A stretch of 64,000 nt of DNA from contig SWDN01000003.1 of NCBI GenBank assembly GCA_005116775.1, forward strand, positions 277,830 to 341,829, in the 5' to 3' direction. This document shows, in pieces, positions 1-10,132 of the stretch; the first letter of the stretch is position 1, and each line of letters starts with the position of its first letter. The translations under genes were made by a program, and so were the position numbers. This DNA comes from Nitrospira sp. (GTDB lineage: Bacteria > Nitrospirota > Nitrospiria > Nitrospirales > Nitrospiraceae). Under the pieces are notes generated by a model. It was not told the origin of the DNA. It searched no databases and saw only the letters and a list, made by a program, of their open reading frames with translations.

Positions 1-14
1 GAAAAGGAGGCAGG

Positions 15-1338
15 ATGTTCGAAAGATTTACGGATAAGGGCCGGAAGATCATCATTCTCGCGCGAGAAGAGGCTGAGCGTCATCAAAACGACTACCTCGG
101 AACCGAGCATCTCGTCTTGGCCATCCTCCGTGAATCCGACGGAATCGCCCTGATGATCTTGAAGAAAATGGGGCTCTCGACCGAACAAGTCCGTTTGGAA
201 ATTGAACGGAATTTGCCCGGAGGCGGGACCACCATGACTTTTGGGGAGATTCCTTTCAGCCCTCGGGTCAAAAAAGTCATTGAATACGGGGTTGAAGAAG
301 CTCGGCTCCTCGGACACAATCATATCGGCAGTGAACACCTTCTATTGGGTCTCCTCCGGGAAGAGGAGGGGATTGGGGGCAAGATCCTTCGTAGTTTAGG
401 CGCCAATCTCCTGACAGCCCGGCAATTGACCGTGACATTCCTGCGGAAGTCCGCCCCCCGTGAGCGAGATCGGAAGAGCAATACTCCCGCGCTCGATGAG
501 TTCGGTCGTGATCTGACTCAGCTTGCCCAGGCTGGGCAACTGGATCCCGTCATTGGCCGAGCCGACGAAATCGAGCGAGTGCTCCAGATCCTCAGCCGCC
601 GCTCGAAGAACAATCCCGTGCTGATCGGAGAAGCCGGTGTCGGCAAGACCGCTATTGTCGAAGGGCTCGCCCAACGCATCATTCAGTCTGAAGTCCCGGA
701 TAACCTACTCTCACGACGAGTCATTGCGCTCGACCTCGGCTCATTGGTCGCGGGTACGAAATATCGAGGCCAATTCGAAGAACGGCTGAAGGTCGTGATG
801 AAAGAAATCGTCCAGGCCGGGAACATCATCATTTTCATCGATGAGCTCCATACCTTGGTGGGGGCAGGAGCAGCGGAAGGATCGATCGACGCATCCAACA
901 TGCTCAAGCCTGCGCTGTCGCGCGGCGAAATTCAGTGTATCGGCGCCACAACTCTGGATGAATATCGAAAGCATATTGAGAAAGATGGAGCGCTCAAAAG
1001 GCGGTTCCAGCCGATTCATGTCCAGCCACCCAGCATTGACGAAACGGTCATGATCATTCAGGGACTGCGCGATCGGTACGAAGAGCATCATGGTGTCGAA
1101 ATATCTGAAGAGGCCATCCTTGAAGCCGTCAAGCTGTCCGATCGCTACATCAGCGATCGTTTCCTGCCGGACTCTCTATGGAGCAAGGCCGATGCGCCGG
1201 ACGATTCAGCGCGCGATCGGCGATCCACTCTCCGAAGAAATGATTCGAGGACGATTCAAGGATTGCCGAAAGATTCGCGTCGTGCTTCGCGACGGCGCTC
1301 CGGCATTCATTGAGCAGGAGGCGATGGCTGGCGTCTAG
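15..1338 (+). pseudogene. clpC: ATP-dependent Clp protease ATP-binding subunit ClpC, internally deleted and frameshifted
   Basis: Clp_N repeats and first AAA+ domain ([32 protein letters not shown]) run to YISDRFLPD; the extreme ClpC C-terminus ([30 protein letters not shown]) follows at once in another frame. The second AAA+ domain is missing. Confidence 0.9.
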
Positions 1339-1381
1339 CATCTTAGCCCAGCGACTGCGCGACGTCATGGCAGAGAGTAGA

Positions 1382-1418
1382 CACGGCCCTTGTGGCGCCA
1401 ACGGCCACAAGGGCCGTG
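1382..1418. repeat. Perfect 15-bp stem / 7-nt loop hairpin (CACGGCCCTTGTGGC-gccaacg-GCCACAAGGGCCGTG)
   Basis: Read directly; lies between clpC and tsaD with no strong T-run after it. Confidence 0.85.
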
Positions 1419-1484
1419 CTACTATCGCCTCATTTGAAGAATGTATATGTTCTCAATTCAGTTTCTGTAACCAGAAAGTGTCGT

Positions 1485-2546
1485 ATGATAACGGCCCTTG
1501 AACAATCTACCGTTACCTGGATGCCAGGCCCCATCCTCGGTATCGAAACGTCATGCGATGAAACAGCAGCATCGGTGCTTGCCGCAGACGGCTCCGTCCT
1601 CTCGAACATCATTACATCACAACATGCCGTCCACCGGCGATTTGGTGGGGTTGTCCCCGAACTTGCCTCCCGCGCCCACATTGAATCGATTGAAGTCGTT
1701 TCATCTGAGGCACTGCAACAAGCCGATCTCGCATGGGCGGATCTCACTGGAATCGCCGTCACCCAAGGACCAGGCTTGGCGGGTGCTCTGCTCGTCGGAG
1801 TCAACTATGCAAAGTCACTGGCCTATGCCTTGAATATTCCGGTAGTTGGTGTCAGCCATCTTGACGGCCACATCGCATCCGCCTGGCTGCAAGATCCAGC
1901 TTTTCCGTTGCCCTGTGTCATCTTGGTTGTATCGGGTGGGCATACCCATCTGTATCTTAAAGAGCCAAGCGGGCACTGCCTGCTACTTGGCGCCACCAGG
2001 GACGATGCGGCAGGGGAGGCCTTTGACAAAGGCGCTCAATTGCTTGGGCTGGAGCATCCTGGGGGACCAGCCATTGATCGTTTGGCTAGACAAGGAAATC
2101 CAGGGGCCGTTGCATTTCCACGTTCGTATCTAAAAAGCGGGAGTCTTGATTTTAGTTTCAGCGGATTGAAAACCGCCTTACTGTATAGACTTCAAGCGAT
2201 GGATGAGAAATCCTGTGCGGCACAAGCTGCTGACTTAGCGGCAGGTTATCAGGAGGCCATCGTGGACGTGCTGGTGAAAAAGGCCTTTGCGGCAGTTCGA
2301 TCATCCAGCGCTCGTGCGCTGGCCGTTGTCGGAGGGGTGTCCGCCAATTCTCGATTACGTGCGCTGCTCCAGCAACGAGCGACATCCGAGAACGTGCCGC
2401 TCAGTCTTCCCCCGATGGCTTACTGTACCGATAATGCCGCAATGATCGCAGCCGCAGGGAAGCAGGCGCTTTGCACAGGGCTCCGGGCTCCTCTGGACAT
2501 CGATGCCCAAGCCTCAATGGTGTCATCGTTCGCACATACGCTCTAA
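1485..2546 (+). CDS. tsaD: tRNA N6-adenosine threonylcarbamoyltransferase
   Basis: GIETSCDETAASV, SGGHTHLY, GGVSANSRLR motifs; start set at MITALEQ. Confidence 0.93.
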   Translation: MITALEQSTVTWMPGPILGIETSCDETAASVLAADGSVLSNIITSQHAVHRRFGGVVPELASRAHIESIEVVSSEALQQADLAWADLTGIAVTQGPGLAGALLVGVNYAKSLAYALNIPVVGVSHLDGHIASAWLQDPAFPLPCVILVVSGGHTHLYLKEPSGHCLLLGATRDDAAGEAFDKGAQLLGLEHPGGPAIDRLARQGNPGAVAFPRSYLKSGSLDFSFSGLKTALLYRLQAMDEKSCAAQAADLAAGYQEAIVDVLVKKAFAAVRSSSARALAVVGGVSANSRLRALLQQRATSENVPLSLPPMAYCTDNAAMIAAAGKQALCTGLRAPLDIDAQASMVSSFAHTL

Positions 2547-4261
2547 CCGACGACGATAAGGAAACGACGCCCATTCCAGACATTTACGGACAGGTTTTCG
2601 GTCTCCGCGCCGGCCAACTCGCCATGCTTGAGCGGCTGTATCGCCGCCGTATGCCTGTCGATGAAGTCATCTCGGCTGAAGCGGCAAAAACTCTCGCGCA
2701 GTTTACGCACGAAATTCGACGCCCCATCGGTTTGGTCATTACCAGGCGAGGAGCTGTTCAAGACGTGTTAGTCGGTGCCGGCACCGAGCCATCGCCGACG
2801 ACTCTGGCCACATTTCGTGCAAGTCCGAGATCCCTCCGGGGTCTTCGTCTGATACGCTCGCATCTAAAGGAACAAATCCTGACGCAAGAGGATCTTACCC
2901 TGCTGGGCCTGCTCCGGCTCGACATGATCGGAGTGTTGGCTGTTACCCCCAAAGGCGAACCAGGATTACTCTCTCTGGCCCATCTGAATCCACCCAGCGC
3001 TCAGGGGCAGCTATATACACTCCTAAAGCCCACGCTGGTGCATCAATGCCCGGTGAGTTTTGAGACATTTATTCGTGAACTAGAGGCGGATCTACAACGT
3101 CAGGGCGAGTCTCACATGATGTCTCAGAAACAGACCGCCATCCTCGTGAGCGCCTCGCCCAAGAGCAAGGCCGACCAAGAGGAACACCTCACCGAGCTGG
3201 CCGAGCTAGCCTCCTCTGCAGATCTCACAGTGATCGATCGGTTAGTGCAACGCACACAGGGCGGTGGCCGCCAGCGATTTCAACTGGGGAGCGGCAAACT
3301 CAAGGACGTGCTGATGCAAGCCATGCAAAAAGGCGCGGACCTGCTTATCTTCGATCAAGATTTAGCCCCCGCGCAGCTGCGCACAATTGAAGAGATCACG
3401 GACCTGACGGTCATCGATCGCACCCAGCTGATTCTCGACATCTTTGCGCAACGGGCGCATAGCCGAGAGGGCAAGGTACAAGTCGAATTGGCGCAACTCC
3501 GTTATTTGCTTCCTCGTCTCTCCGGTCATGGGACGAGCCTGTCGCGATTGGGAGGCGGCATCGGAAGCAGAGGTCCCGGCGAAACGAAGCTCGAAACGGA
3601 CCGCCGTCGCATCAGAGAGCGCATCGACCATTTGGATCGGGAAATCGAGGGATTTGCCCGTCATCAAGATCAACGGCGATCGCGCCGCATCCGACAGACA
3701 TTCCCAGTTCTATCCATCGTGGGCTACACAAACGCCGGCAAGTCGACATTACTCAACGTGTTAACGAACAGCCAGGTGAGCACAGCCCCACGGGTTTTTG
3801 AAACGCTCGATACTACGAGCCGCAGGCTGCGTTTCCCCGATGGCCGCGAAGTGATCCTCACCGACACGGTAGGATTTATCCGTGACCTGCCGAAAGATCT
3901 CCTCGCAGCATTCAGAACGACATTGGATGAGCTGCGCGATGCTGATCTCCTCTTGCATGTGGTCGATGCCGGAGCGAAAGATATGGAAGCCCATATCGCA
4001 TCGGTCAATACCGTGCTCCAAAGTCTCGGTCTCGATCAAGTTCCACAGGTTCTAATATTCAATAAATGCGACCGGCTTCCGACTGGGCAAGCTGAAGCCC
4101 TCTGTCGGCGTCATAGCGCGATCGGGATTTCAGCTCTGCATCCGGAGACTTTGCCTCAGCTGATCCAGCATCTCGAAGACCGGCTGACTGCGCTCACCCC
4201 GGTAGACGGCTTTTCCCAGAAATCGGCAGATCAGGCACACACGCTTGCATCTCGTCCTTAA
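2471..4261 (+). CDS. hflX: GTPase HflX
   Basis: GGGIGSRGPGETKLETDRRRIRERI and G motifs VGYTNAGKSTL, DTVGFIRDLP, NKCD. Start uncertain. Confidence 0.93.
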   Translation: MHRAPGSSGHRCPSLNGVIVRTYALTDDDKETTPIPDIYGQVFGLRAGQLAMLERLYRRRMPVDEVISAEAAKTLAQFTHEIRRPIGLVITRRGAVQDVLVGAGTEPSPTTLATFRASPRSLRGLRLIRSHLKEQILTQEDLTLLGLLRLDMIGVLAVTPKGEPGLLSLAHLNPPSAQGQLYTLLKPTLVHQCPVSFETFIRELEADLQRQGESHMMSQKQTAILVSASPKSKADQEEHLTELAELASSADLTVIDRLVQRTQGGGRQRFQLGSGKLKDVLMQAMQKGADLLIFDQDLAPAQLRTIEEITDLTVIDRTQLILDIFAQRAHSREGKVQVELAQLRYLLPRLSGHGTSLSRLGGGIGSRGPGETKLETDRRRIRERIDHLDREIEGFARHQDQRRSRRIRQTFPVLSIVGYTNAGKSTLLNVLTNSQVSTAPRVFETLDTTSRRLRFPDGREVILTDTVGFIRDLPKDLLAAFRTTLDELRDADLLLHVVDAGAKDMEAHIASVNTVLQSLGLDQVPQVLIFNKCDRLPTGQAEALCRRHSAIGISALHPETLPQLIQHLEDRLTALTPVDGFSQKSADQAHTLASRP

Positions 4262-4293
4262 CCCGCTGCACAATCGACCTTTCTGATACGACC

Positions 4294-4956
4294 ATGATAA
4301 CGAAAGCTTCGCCATCTTCGGATCGTCGGACGCGTCTCCAAGAAATTGCAAAGACCCTCCAGCGCACGATGCCAAGTCCAAAGATGGAGCTCGACCATCG
4401 CTCCCCTTGGGAGTTGCTTGTGGCAACCATCCTCTCCGCCCAATGTACCGATCAGCGAGTGAACCAAGTCACGCCATCGCTTTTTCGTCGGTATCGGCAA
4501 CCGGCAGAGTTGGCGACAGCCCATCTTTCTGAGGTCGAAGAACTCATTCGTTCTACCGGCTTCTTTAAGAACAAAGCGAAACATCTTGTCGACTGCGGCA
4601 AAGCTGTGACCGAGCGCTTCGGCGAACAGGTTCCGCACACAATGGAAGAGTTGATCACGTTGCCGGGTGTTGGCAGGAAAACGGCAAATGTCATTCTGGG
4701 GACTGCGTTCAGCCAACCCAGTATCGTCGTCGATACCCATGTGAAGCGCGTGGCGAAGCGACTTGGATTGACCAGATCCGACAATCCAGACTTGGTCGAA
4801 CAAGACCTGCAGCAGCTCCTGCAAAAATCCCAGTGGACCGCTGTTTCGCAACGATTATTATTGCATGGCCGCTATGTCTGTCTTGCCAGAAAACCCCAGT
4901 GCGCCACATGTCCGGTCTACCGGCACTGCCCATGGAAAGAGAAAGGTCTCCAATGA
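4294..4956 (+). CDS. nth: Endonuclease III
   Basis: HhH LPGVGRKTANVILG, VVDTHVKRVAKRLG, and C-terminal 4Fe-4S cysteines CLARKPQCATCPVYRHC. Confidence 0.95.
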   Translation: MITKASPSSDRRTRLQEIAKTLQRTMPSPKMELDHRSPWELLVATILSAQCTDQRVNQVTPSLFRRYRQPAELATAHLSEVEELIRSTGFFKNKAKHLVDCGKAVTERFGEQVPHTMEELITLPGVGRKTANVILGTAFSQPSIVVDTHVKRVAKRLGLTRSDNPDLVEQDLQQLLQKSQWTAVSQRLLLHGRYVCLARKPQCATCPVYRHCPWKEKGLQ

Positions 4957-5831
4957 TTCGTAGCATGACTGGTTTTGGACGACGACAGGCGCCCTGGCAG
5001 GATGGATCCGTGACGGTGGAGATGCGCTCCGTCAACCATCGCTTTCTAGAAATTGCCTGTCGCATGCCCAGGCCGCTAAGCCCTCTGGAAGACACCTTCA
5101 AGAAAGCCATTCAGCAGCGCTGTACACGTGGGCGCATCGACGTCACGGTGACGGTCCAGGCGGGCAAAGGCCGCGCCGAAAACGTCATTCTTGACCAATC
5201 CCTCGCGAAACAGTACCATCAGGCCCTCCGGACCCTCAAGAAATCCCTGAAGCTGAGCGGTTCTATCGATCTTGCGCTGATGGCTGGGCTCCGCGATGTG
5301 CTGTCGGTATCGGATCAACCGACGGAAGACCCGAAACTGGCGAAGATCGCTCAACAACTGACGGTCCAGGCATTGGCGGATCTTGAGGGCATGCGAACAC
5401 GCGAAGGGAAGGCCCTGGCAGAGGATATGAGTGCGCGGATTCAGACGATCCGAGGTCATAAGACCCTTGTCGCCGCACGGACTCCTCTACTGGCCCAGGA
5501 AATCTTTGACAAAATGAAGGGTCGTGTGGAAAAACTATTGGGATCGGAAATCCCCGACCCTTCCCGGCTGTATCAGGAGCTGGCGGTATACGCCGATCGT
5601 GGCGATATTACGGAAGAAATAGTCAGGTTGGACTCGCATATGATACAGTTTGAGCAGACGATCAACCGCGCAGACTCTGTAGGCAAAACACTCGATTTCC
5701 TACTTCAGGAAATTGGGCGGGAAGTCAACACGATCGGGTCGAAAGCCAACGATGCGGAAATCGCCGGTCATGTGGTCCAGATGAAGGCCGAACTGGAACG
5801 CATTCGTGAACAGGTCCAGAACGTCGAATGA
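4953..5831 (+). CDS. yicC: YicC family endoribonuclease-like protein
   Basis: MIRSMTGFGR start, EMRSVNHRFLEI, C-terminal GREVNTIGSKANDAEI. Start overlaps the nth stop. Confidence 0.92.
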   Translation: MIRSMTGFGRRQAPWQDGSVTVEMRSVNHRFLEIACRMPRPLSPLEDTFKKAIQQRCTRGRIDVTVTVQAGKGRAENVILDQSLAKQYHQALRTLKKSLKLSGSIDLALMAGLRDVLSVSDQPTEDPKLAKIAQQLTVQALADLEGMRTREGKALAEDMSARIQTIRGHKTLVAARTPLLAQEIFDKMKGRVEKLLGSEIPDPSRLYQELAVYADRGDITEEIVRLDSHMIQFEQTINRADSVGKTLDFLLQEIGREVNTIGSKANDAEIAGHVVQMKAELERIREQVQNVE

Positions 5832-6538
5832 ATTCAGTCACCACGACCAGCCCTACGGCTCCGGCATCCGACCATGCGCGGTCTTCAATGGATCGTCGCG
5901 GAATTCTTTTCATTATCTCTGCGCCATCCGGAACGGGGAAAACGACACTGTGTAAACAGCTCGCGGCGAATCTCCCAGGACTGTGGCATTCAATTTCCTA
6001 TACGACGAGGAAGCCGCGGCCGGGCGAAGAGCATGGCCGCGAGTATTATTTCATTGAGGAACAGTCATTTCGAGACATGATCGCGCGAAATGAATTTGTC
6101 GAGTGGGCTCATGTCTACGGACACCTCTATGGGACGCCGCGGAAGTCGCTGACCGAAAAGACCGAGCAAGGGATCGATGTGTTATTGGAGATCGACGTGC
6201 AAGGGGCGATGCAGGTCAAAAAGCGATTCGAGGATTCGGTGGCGATTTTTATTCTTCCGCCCTCGATGACCGTGCTCCGGGCTAGACTCCAAACCAGAGC
6301 CTCCGATACCGCGGATGAGATCCAACGGCGTCTCAACAAGGTCAAAGAGGAAGTGTGGAGCTATCGAGAATACGCCTATGTCGTTCGAAACGAAGATCTC
6401 GGCCAGTCGCTTCGCGACCTCGAAAGCATCTTCTGGTCTGAACGGTTGAAGACGAAGCGGTTGAATATGGGCTGGCTCGAAAGTAATTTCATTCTTGACG
6501 ATGAACAAAAACCTGAAGATCACAACGATCTTCCCTAA
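5828..6538 (+). CDS. gmk: Guanylate kinase
   Basis: SAPSGTGKTTLCKQL, SYTTRKPRPGEEHGREYYF. Confidence 0.95.
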   Translation: MNSVTTTSPTAPASDHARSSMDRRGILFIISAPSGTGKTTLCKQLAANLPGLWHSISYTTRKPRPGEEHGREYYFIEEQSFRDMIARNEFVEWAHVYGHLYGTPRKSLTEKTEQGIDVLLEIDVQGAMQVKKRFEDSVAIFILPPSMTVLRARLQTRASDTADEIQRRLNKVKEEVWSYREYAYVVRNEDLGQSLRDLESIFWSERLKTKRLNMGWLESNFILDDEQKPEDHNDLP

Positions 6539-6559
6539 CCCCGAAGGAGCACCGGACTC

Positions 6560-6916
6560 ATGATCGACATGTTAAGACTCTTACCACAATACACTCAAGG
6601 TGAGTTCGATTCGCGCCACCGGCTGGCGATTCTTACAGCCCAACGAGCAAAGCACATTGTTCAGGGATCGCGTCATGCTCCCTCGCGCTTTACCAAGGAA
6701 ACGGCCATCGCCCTCGATGAAGTCCTCCGGGGACAAATCTCATACCTCGTCGGCCAAGAAGCCCGGGATGCCATGAAGGAGGCAAAACGCGGCAAGGAAG
6801 GCGAAATGGAGCGGGTGGCCTTGATGACCGGCGACGATGCGAAAGAGATCAAAAAGGAGCTGAGCGTCTATGTCGACGACAGTCCAAAGCCAGTAGTGGG
6901 TGAGAGCGAGGAGTAA
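6560..6916 (+). CDS. rpoZ: RNA polymerase omega subunit
   Basis: Omega-like RHRLAILTAQRAKHIVQGSR and ETAIALDEVLRGQI; gmk-rpoZ-coaBC order. Confidence 0.8.
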   Translation: MIDMLRLLPQYTQGEFDSRHRLAILTAQRAKHIVQGSRHAPSRFTKETAIALDEVLRGQISYLVGQEARDAMKEAKRGKEGEMERVALMTGDDAKEIKKELSVYVDDSPKPVVGESEE

Positions 6917-6919
6917 CCG

Positions 6920-8231
6920 GTGACGATTTCCGATTCGAGCGGGCCGATGTTGACTGGAAAACAGATCGTGCTCGGCGTGACCGGCAGCATCGCGGCCTAT
7001 AAGTCCGTGTCCTTACTCAGAACGTTACTCCGCGAAGGAGCAATCGTGCATGTAGTAATGACGCAATCGGCCACGAAGTTCGTCACCCCGCTTACATTTG
7101 AAGTGCTCTCCGGCCATCCTGTTTCGACGGATCTGTTCGAGGCGCACGATGAGATGAAGCACTTGTCATTGCCAGAACAGGCAGATGTCGTCGTCGTTGC
7201 GCCTGCCACGGCCAATTGTCTTGCAAAGTCAGCGCTGGGGCTGGGCGACGATCTGCTCTCGACCATGCTCCTGACGGCACAGTGCCCGCTGATTATGGCC
7301 CCCGCCATGGACGGAGGGATGTGGACTCATCCATCCGTCACCGAACACGTAGCGACATTGCGTGCGAGGGGAACGATTGTGGTGAGTCCAGAAATAGGAC
7401 CGCTCGCTTCAGGACGGATCGGCCAAGGCCGCTTGGCAGAGGAAGCCACAATTTTGGAAGCTATTCAGGCAGCGTTGGCTCCACGACGCGATTGGCAAGG
7501 ACATCGTATTCTGGTTTCGGCAGGCCCGACGGTGCGACTGGCAAGGACACCGCGTGCTGGTTTCGGCAGGCCCGACGCAGGAACCGATCGATCCAGTGCG
7601 CTTCATTTCAAACCGGTCTTCCGGCAAGATGGGCTATGCGATTGCTGAGGCCGCCCGAGCGAGAGGAGCCCAGGTGGTCCTCGTCACAGGTCCCACAGCC
7701 TTGCAGGCGCCGAAAGGCGTCGAGGTCGTGTCGGTTGCCACGGCTGAAGACATGTTGAAGGCACTGTCCACGCGCCTCGCATGGTCTACCATGGTCATCA
7801 TGGCTGCTGCTGTGGCGGACTTTCGTCCCATAGAGCCGTGTTCGCAAAAAATAAAGAAACAAGGGCGAACTGGCCAGATGCTCGATCTCGAACGCACGAC
7901 GGATATTCTGGCCTCCTTATCCGCCCAGCGGACCACGCAACTCATGGTCGGCTTTGCCGCTGAGACCCATGATTTGATCGCTCATGCGAAAGAGAAACTC
8001 ACAGTAAAAGGACTCGACCTGATTGTCGCAAACGATGTCACGGTAGAGGGAGCAGGGTTCGGCAGCGATCAGAACAGCGCTACATTGATCGATCGGCAGG
8101 GGATTGTCACAGAACTGCCCCTGATGCCAAAACGAACACTTGCCGACGCAATTTTGAACCGGGCTCACGAATTGCTGAGGGCAAGACAATCCGTCGAGCC
8201 ACTCAAACCTGTTGCAGGAGAACGGTCCTAG
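6920..8231 (+). pseudogene. coaBC: Phosphopantothenoylcysteine decarboxylase / phosphopantothenate-cysteine ligase, split by a diverged 46-bp tandem duplication
   Basis: CoaC half (GVTGSIAAYKSVSLLR, MDGGMWTHP) is in frame 1; CoaB half (LVSAGPTQEPIDPVRFISNRSSGKMGYAIAEAA) is in another frame after a repeat of ~GCGATTGGCAAGGACATCGTATTCTGGTTTCGGCAGGCCCGAC. Confidence 0.9.
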
Positions 8232-8234
8232 TTT

Positions 8235-8915
8235 ATGGCTCAGAATCAAAACACTGCCGAGAACGCGCTGGAAATCGATCGGCTAGCTACCCAGTTGGCT
8301 AAAGACCCCCATTCCAAAGCGTTCATGCCTCTGGCTGAAGAGTATGGAAAAGTCGGCATGTGGCAGGAAGCTGCCGGCGTCCTCGAAGATGGACTCAAGG
8401 TCTATCCCGGTTTCATTACAGCCATGGTTGCACTTGGACGCGCCTATGACCATATGGGGCAGTCCATGAAGGCTAAGGCGATACTAGAGGAATCTGTCAA
8501 GCTGAGCCCGGATAACCTGCGCGCGCACAGGACGTTGATTAAGATCTACCAGAGTCAGGGGCTGAACGAATCAGCGATCCAATCTTGTGCGGTTATCCTG
8601 GCGGTCAACCCACGGGATGAAGAAGCACTCTCAGTCCAGTCTGCGTTGGGTGGACCACTAAAACAAAGCAAGAGACCGGAAGGGCCAACGCCTGAGGCTT
8701 CGGTCGCGCACAATCTTGTTGGCCAGAAGAAGCGTCAAGCAGAAGAACAGGTCATGGATTCTGGGGCAGCCCCCCCAACTACCGACGCTGGGGAGATTCC
8801 TCCTACGTCACCGCGCACTGAAGTTGTCGTACAACTGGAGTCCTGGCTTCGGAGTATTGAATTGCGCCGGCATGATCGAGACACCACAAACACACCGCAC
8901 TCTAAAGCCTCTTAA
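8235..8915 (+). CDS. TPR-repeat protein
   Basis: TPR-like helices (MPLAEEYGKVGMWQEAAGVLEDGLKVYPGF, ALGRAYDHMGQSMKAKAILEESVKLSPDN). Confidence 0.75.
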   Translation: MAQNQNTAENALEIDRLATQLAKDPHSKAFMPLAEEYGKVGMWQEAAGVLEDGLKVYPGFITAMVALGRAYDHMGQSMKAKAILEESVKLSPDNLRAHRTLIKIYQSQGLNESAIQSCAVILAVNPRDEEALSVQSALGGPLKQSKRPEGPTPEASVAHNLVGQKKRQAEEQVMDSGAAPPTTDAGEIPPTSPRTEVVVQLESWLRSIELRRHDRDTTNTPHSKAS

Positions 8916-8929
8916 TATTTTTCATGCGT

Positions 8930-8958
8930 TTGACCGGTCTGAGGCGGACTGCTACAAT
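8930..8958 (+). promoter_or_regulatory. Sigma70-type promoter upstream of aroQ
   Basis: TTGACC-N17-TACAAT about 65 bp before the aroQ start. Confidence 0.6.
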
Positions 8959-9023
8959 GCCGTCCTGCTGGGGGCTGTCACAGAAAATCATCCTTGCATA
9001 TTCAGTTATGTGAATAGAGAGAC

Positions 9024-9524
9024 ATGCTACGAATACGAGTCTTGCACGGTCCCAATCTCAATCTTCTCGGGACGAGAGAACCGTCCATATATGGCGCCCT
9101 CTCACTCGACGCTGTGAACTCAGCCATCATGAAGTTGGCTGAAGAGTTAGCCGTGGAAGTCGATCTGCGCCAGTCGAATAGCGAGGGTGAACTCGTCAAC
9201 TGGATTCAAGAGGCTGGGACGGGATACGATGGGATGATTATTAACCCGGCTGCCTATACGCATACCAGCATCGCAATCCGGGATGCCATTGCGGCGGTCG
9301 GTCTGCCGACCATTGAAGTGCATCTGTCCAACATTCATCGGCGGGAAGAATTTCGCCAGCGCTCCTATATCGCGGGAGTCGCCATTGGACAGATTTCCGG
9401 CTTAGGTCCAACCGGCTATCTCCTGGCACTTCGTGGTTTGCACGACCATCTCACTGCGTCGAGGCGCCAGAAGAAAACCTCCACATCCGTAACATCGCGA
9501 CGGGCGGCAAAAGGAACGAGATAA
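9024..9524 (+). CDS. aroQ: 3-dehydroquinate dehydratase type II
   Basis: [50 protein letters not shown]. Confidence 0.96.
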   Translation: MLRIRVLHGPNLNLLGTREPSIYGALSLDAVNSAIMKLAEELAVEVDLRQSNSEGELVNWIQEAGTGYDGMIINPAAYTHTSIAIRDAIAAVGLPTIEVHLSNIHRREEFRQRSYIAGVAIGQISGLGPTGYLLALRGLHDHLTASRRQKKTSTSVTSRRAAKGTR

Positions 9525-9571
9525 TTGCGGCGCCGATCGAATGACTGCAGACAGCGTGAAGGGAGCATCGA

Positions 9572-10132
9572 GTGATTTCCACGACAGATTTTCGCGGTGG
9601 TGTGCGCCTCATGGTCGACAACCAGCCCTTTTATATCGTTGAGTTTCAACATGTCAAACCGGGCAAAGGTGGAGCCTTTGTGCGCACCAAGCTTAAGAGC
9701 TATCTGTCTGGTAACGTCCTGGACCGGACTTTCCGATCCGGCGAACGGTTCGAGGAGCCCGATCTCGAAGAGCGGACCATGCAATTTCTCTATGCAACTG
9801 ACGACGCCTATACCTTCATGGACACAGAGACCTTCGAACAACTGACGTTCGAAAAGGGCAAGCTCGGTGGAAATGCCGATTTATTGAAAGAAAACATGAT
9901 CGTGAAAATCCTCGTCTACGAACACCGCCCGATCGACGTCGAGCTGCCGAACTTTATCGAACTCAAAGTCAGCGACACTGAGCCGGGTTTCCGCGGCGAC
10001 ACCGCCACAGGCGGCACGAAACTCGCGACCCTTGAAACCGGCGCCACCATTAAGGTCCCTCTCTATTTGGAAACTGGAACGGTGATTAGAATCGATACCC
10101 GTACACGAGAGTATGTGGAGCGAGTTCGGTGA
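9572..10132 (+). CDS. efp: Elongation factor P (GTG start)
   Basis: [26 protein letters not shown]-terminal [18 protein letters not shown]. Confidence 0.95.
   Translation: MISTTDFRGGVRLMVDNQPFYIVEFQHVKPGKGGAFVRTKLKSYLSGNVLDRTFRSGERFEEPDLEERTMQFLYATDDAYTFMDTETFEQLTFEKGKLGGNADLLKENMIVKILVYEHRPIDVELPNFIELKVSDTEPGFRGDTATGGTKLATLETGATIKVPLYLETGTVIRIDTRTREYVERVR

Noticed and set aside
741-1091. Minus-strand and out-of-frame ORFs inside clpC, accC, purH and other conserved genes
   Set aside because: Shadow ORFs typical of GC-rich coding DNA; no recognisable domains and they overlap strongly supported CDSs.
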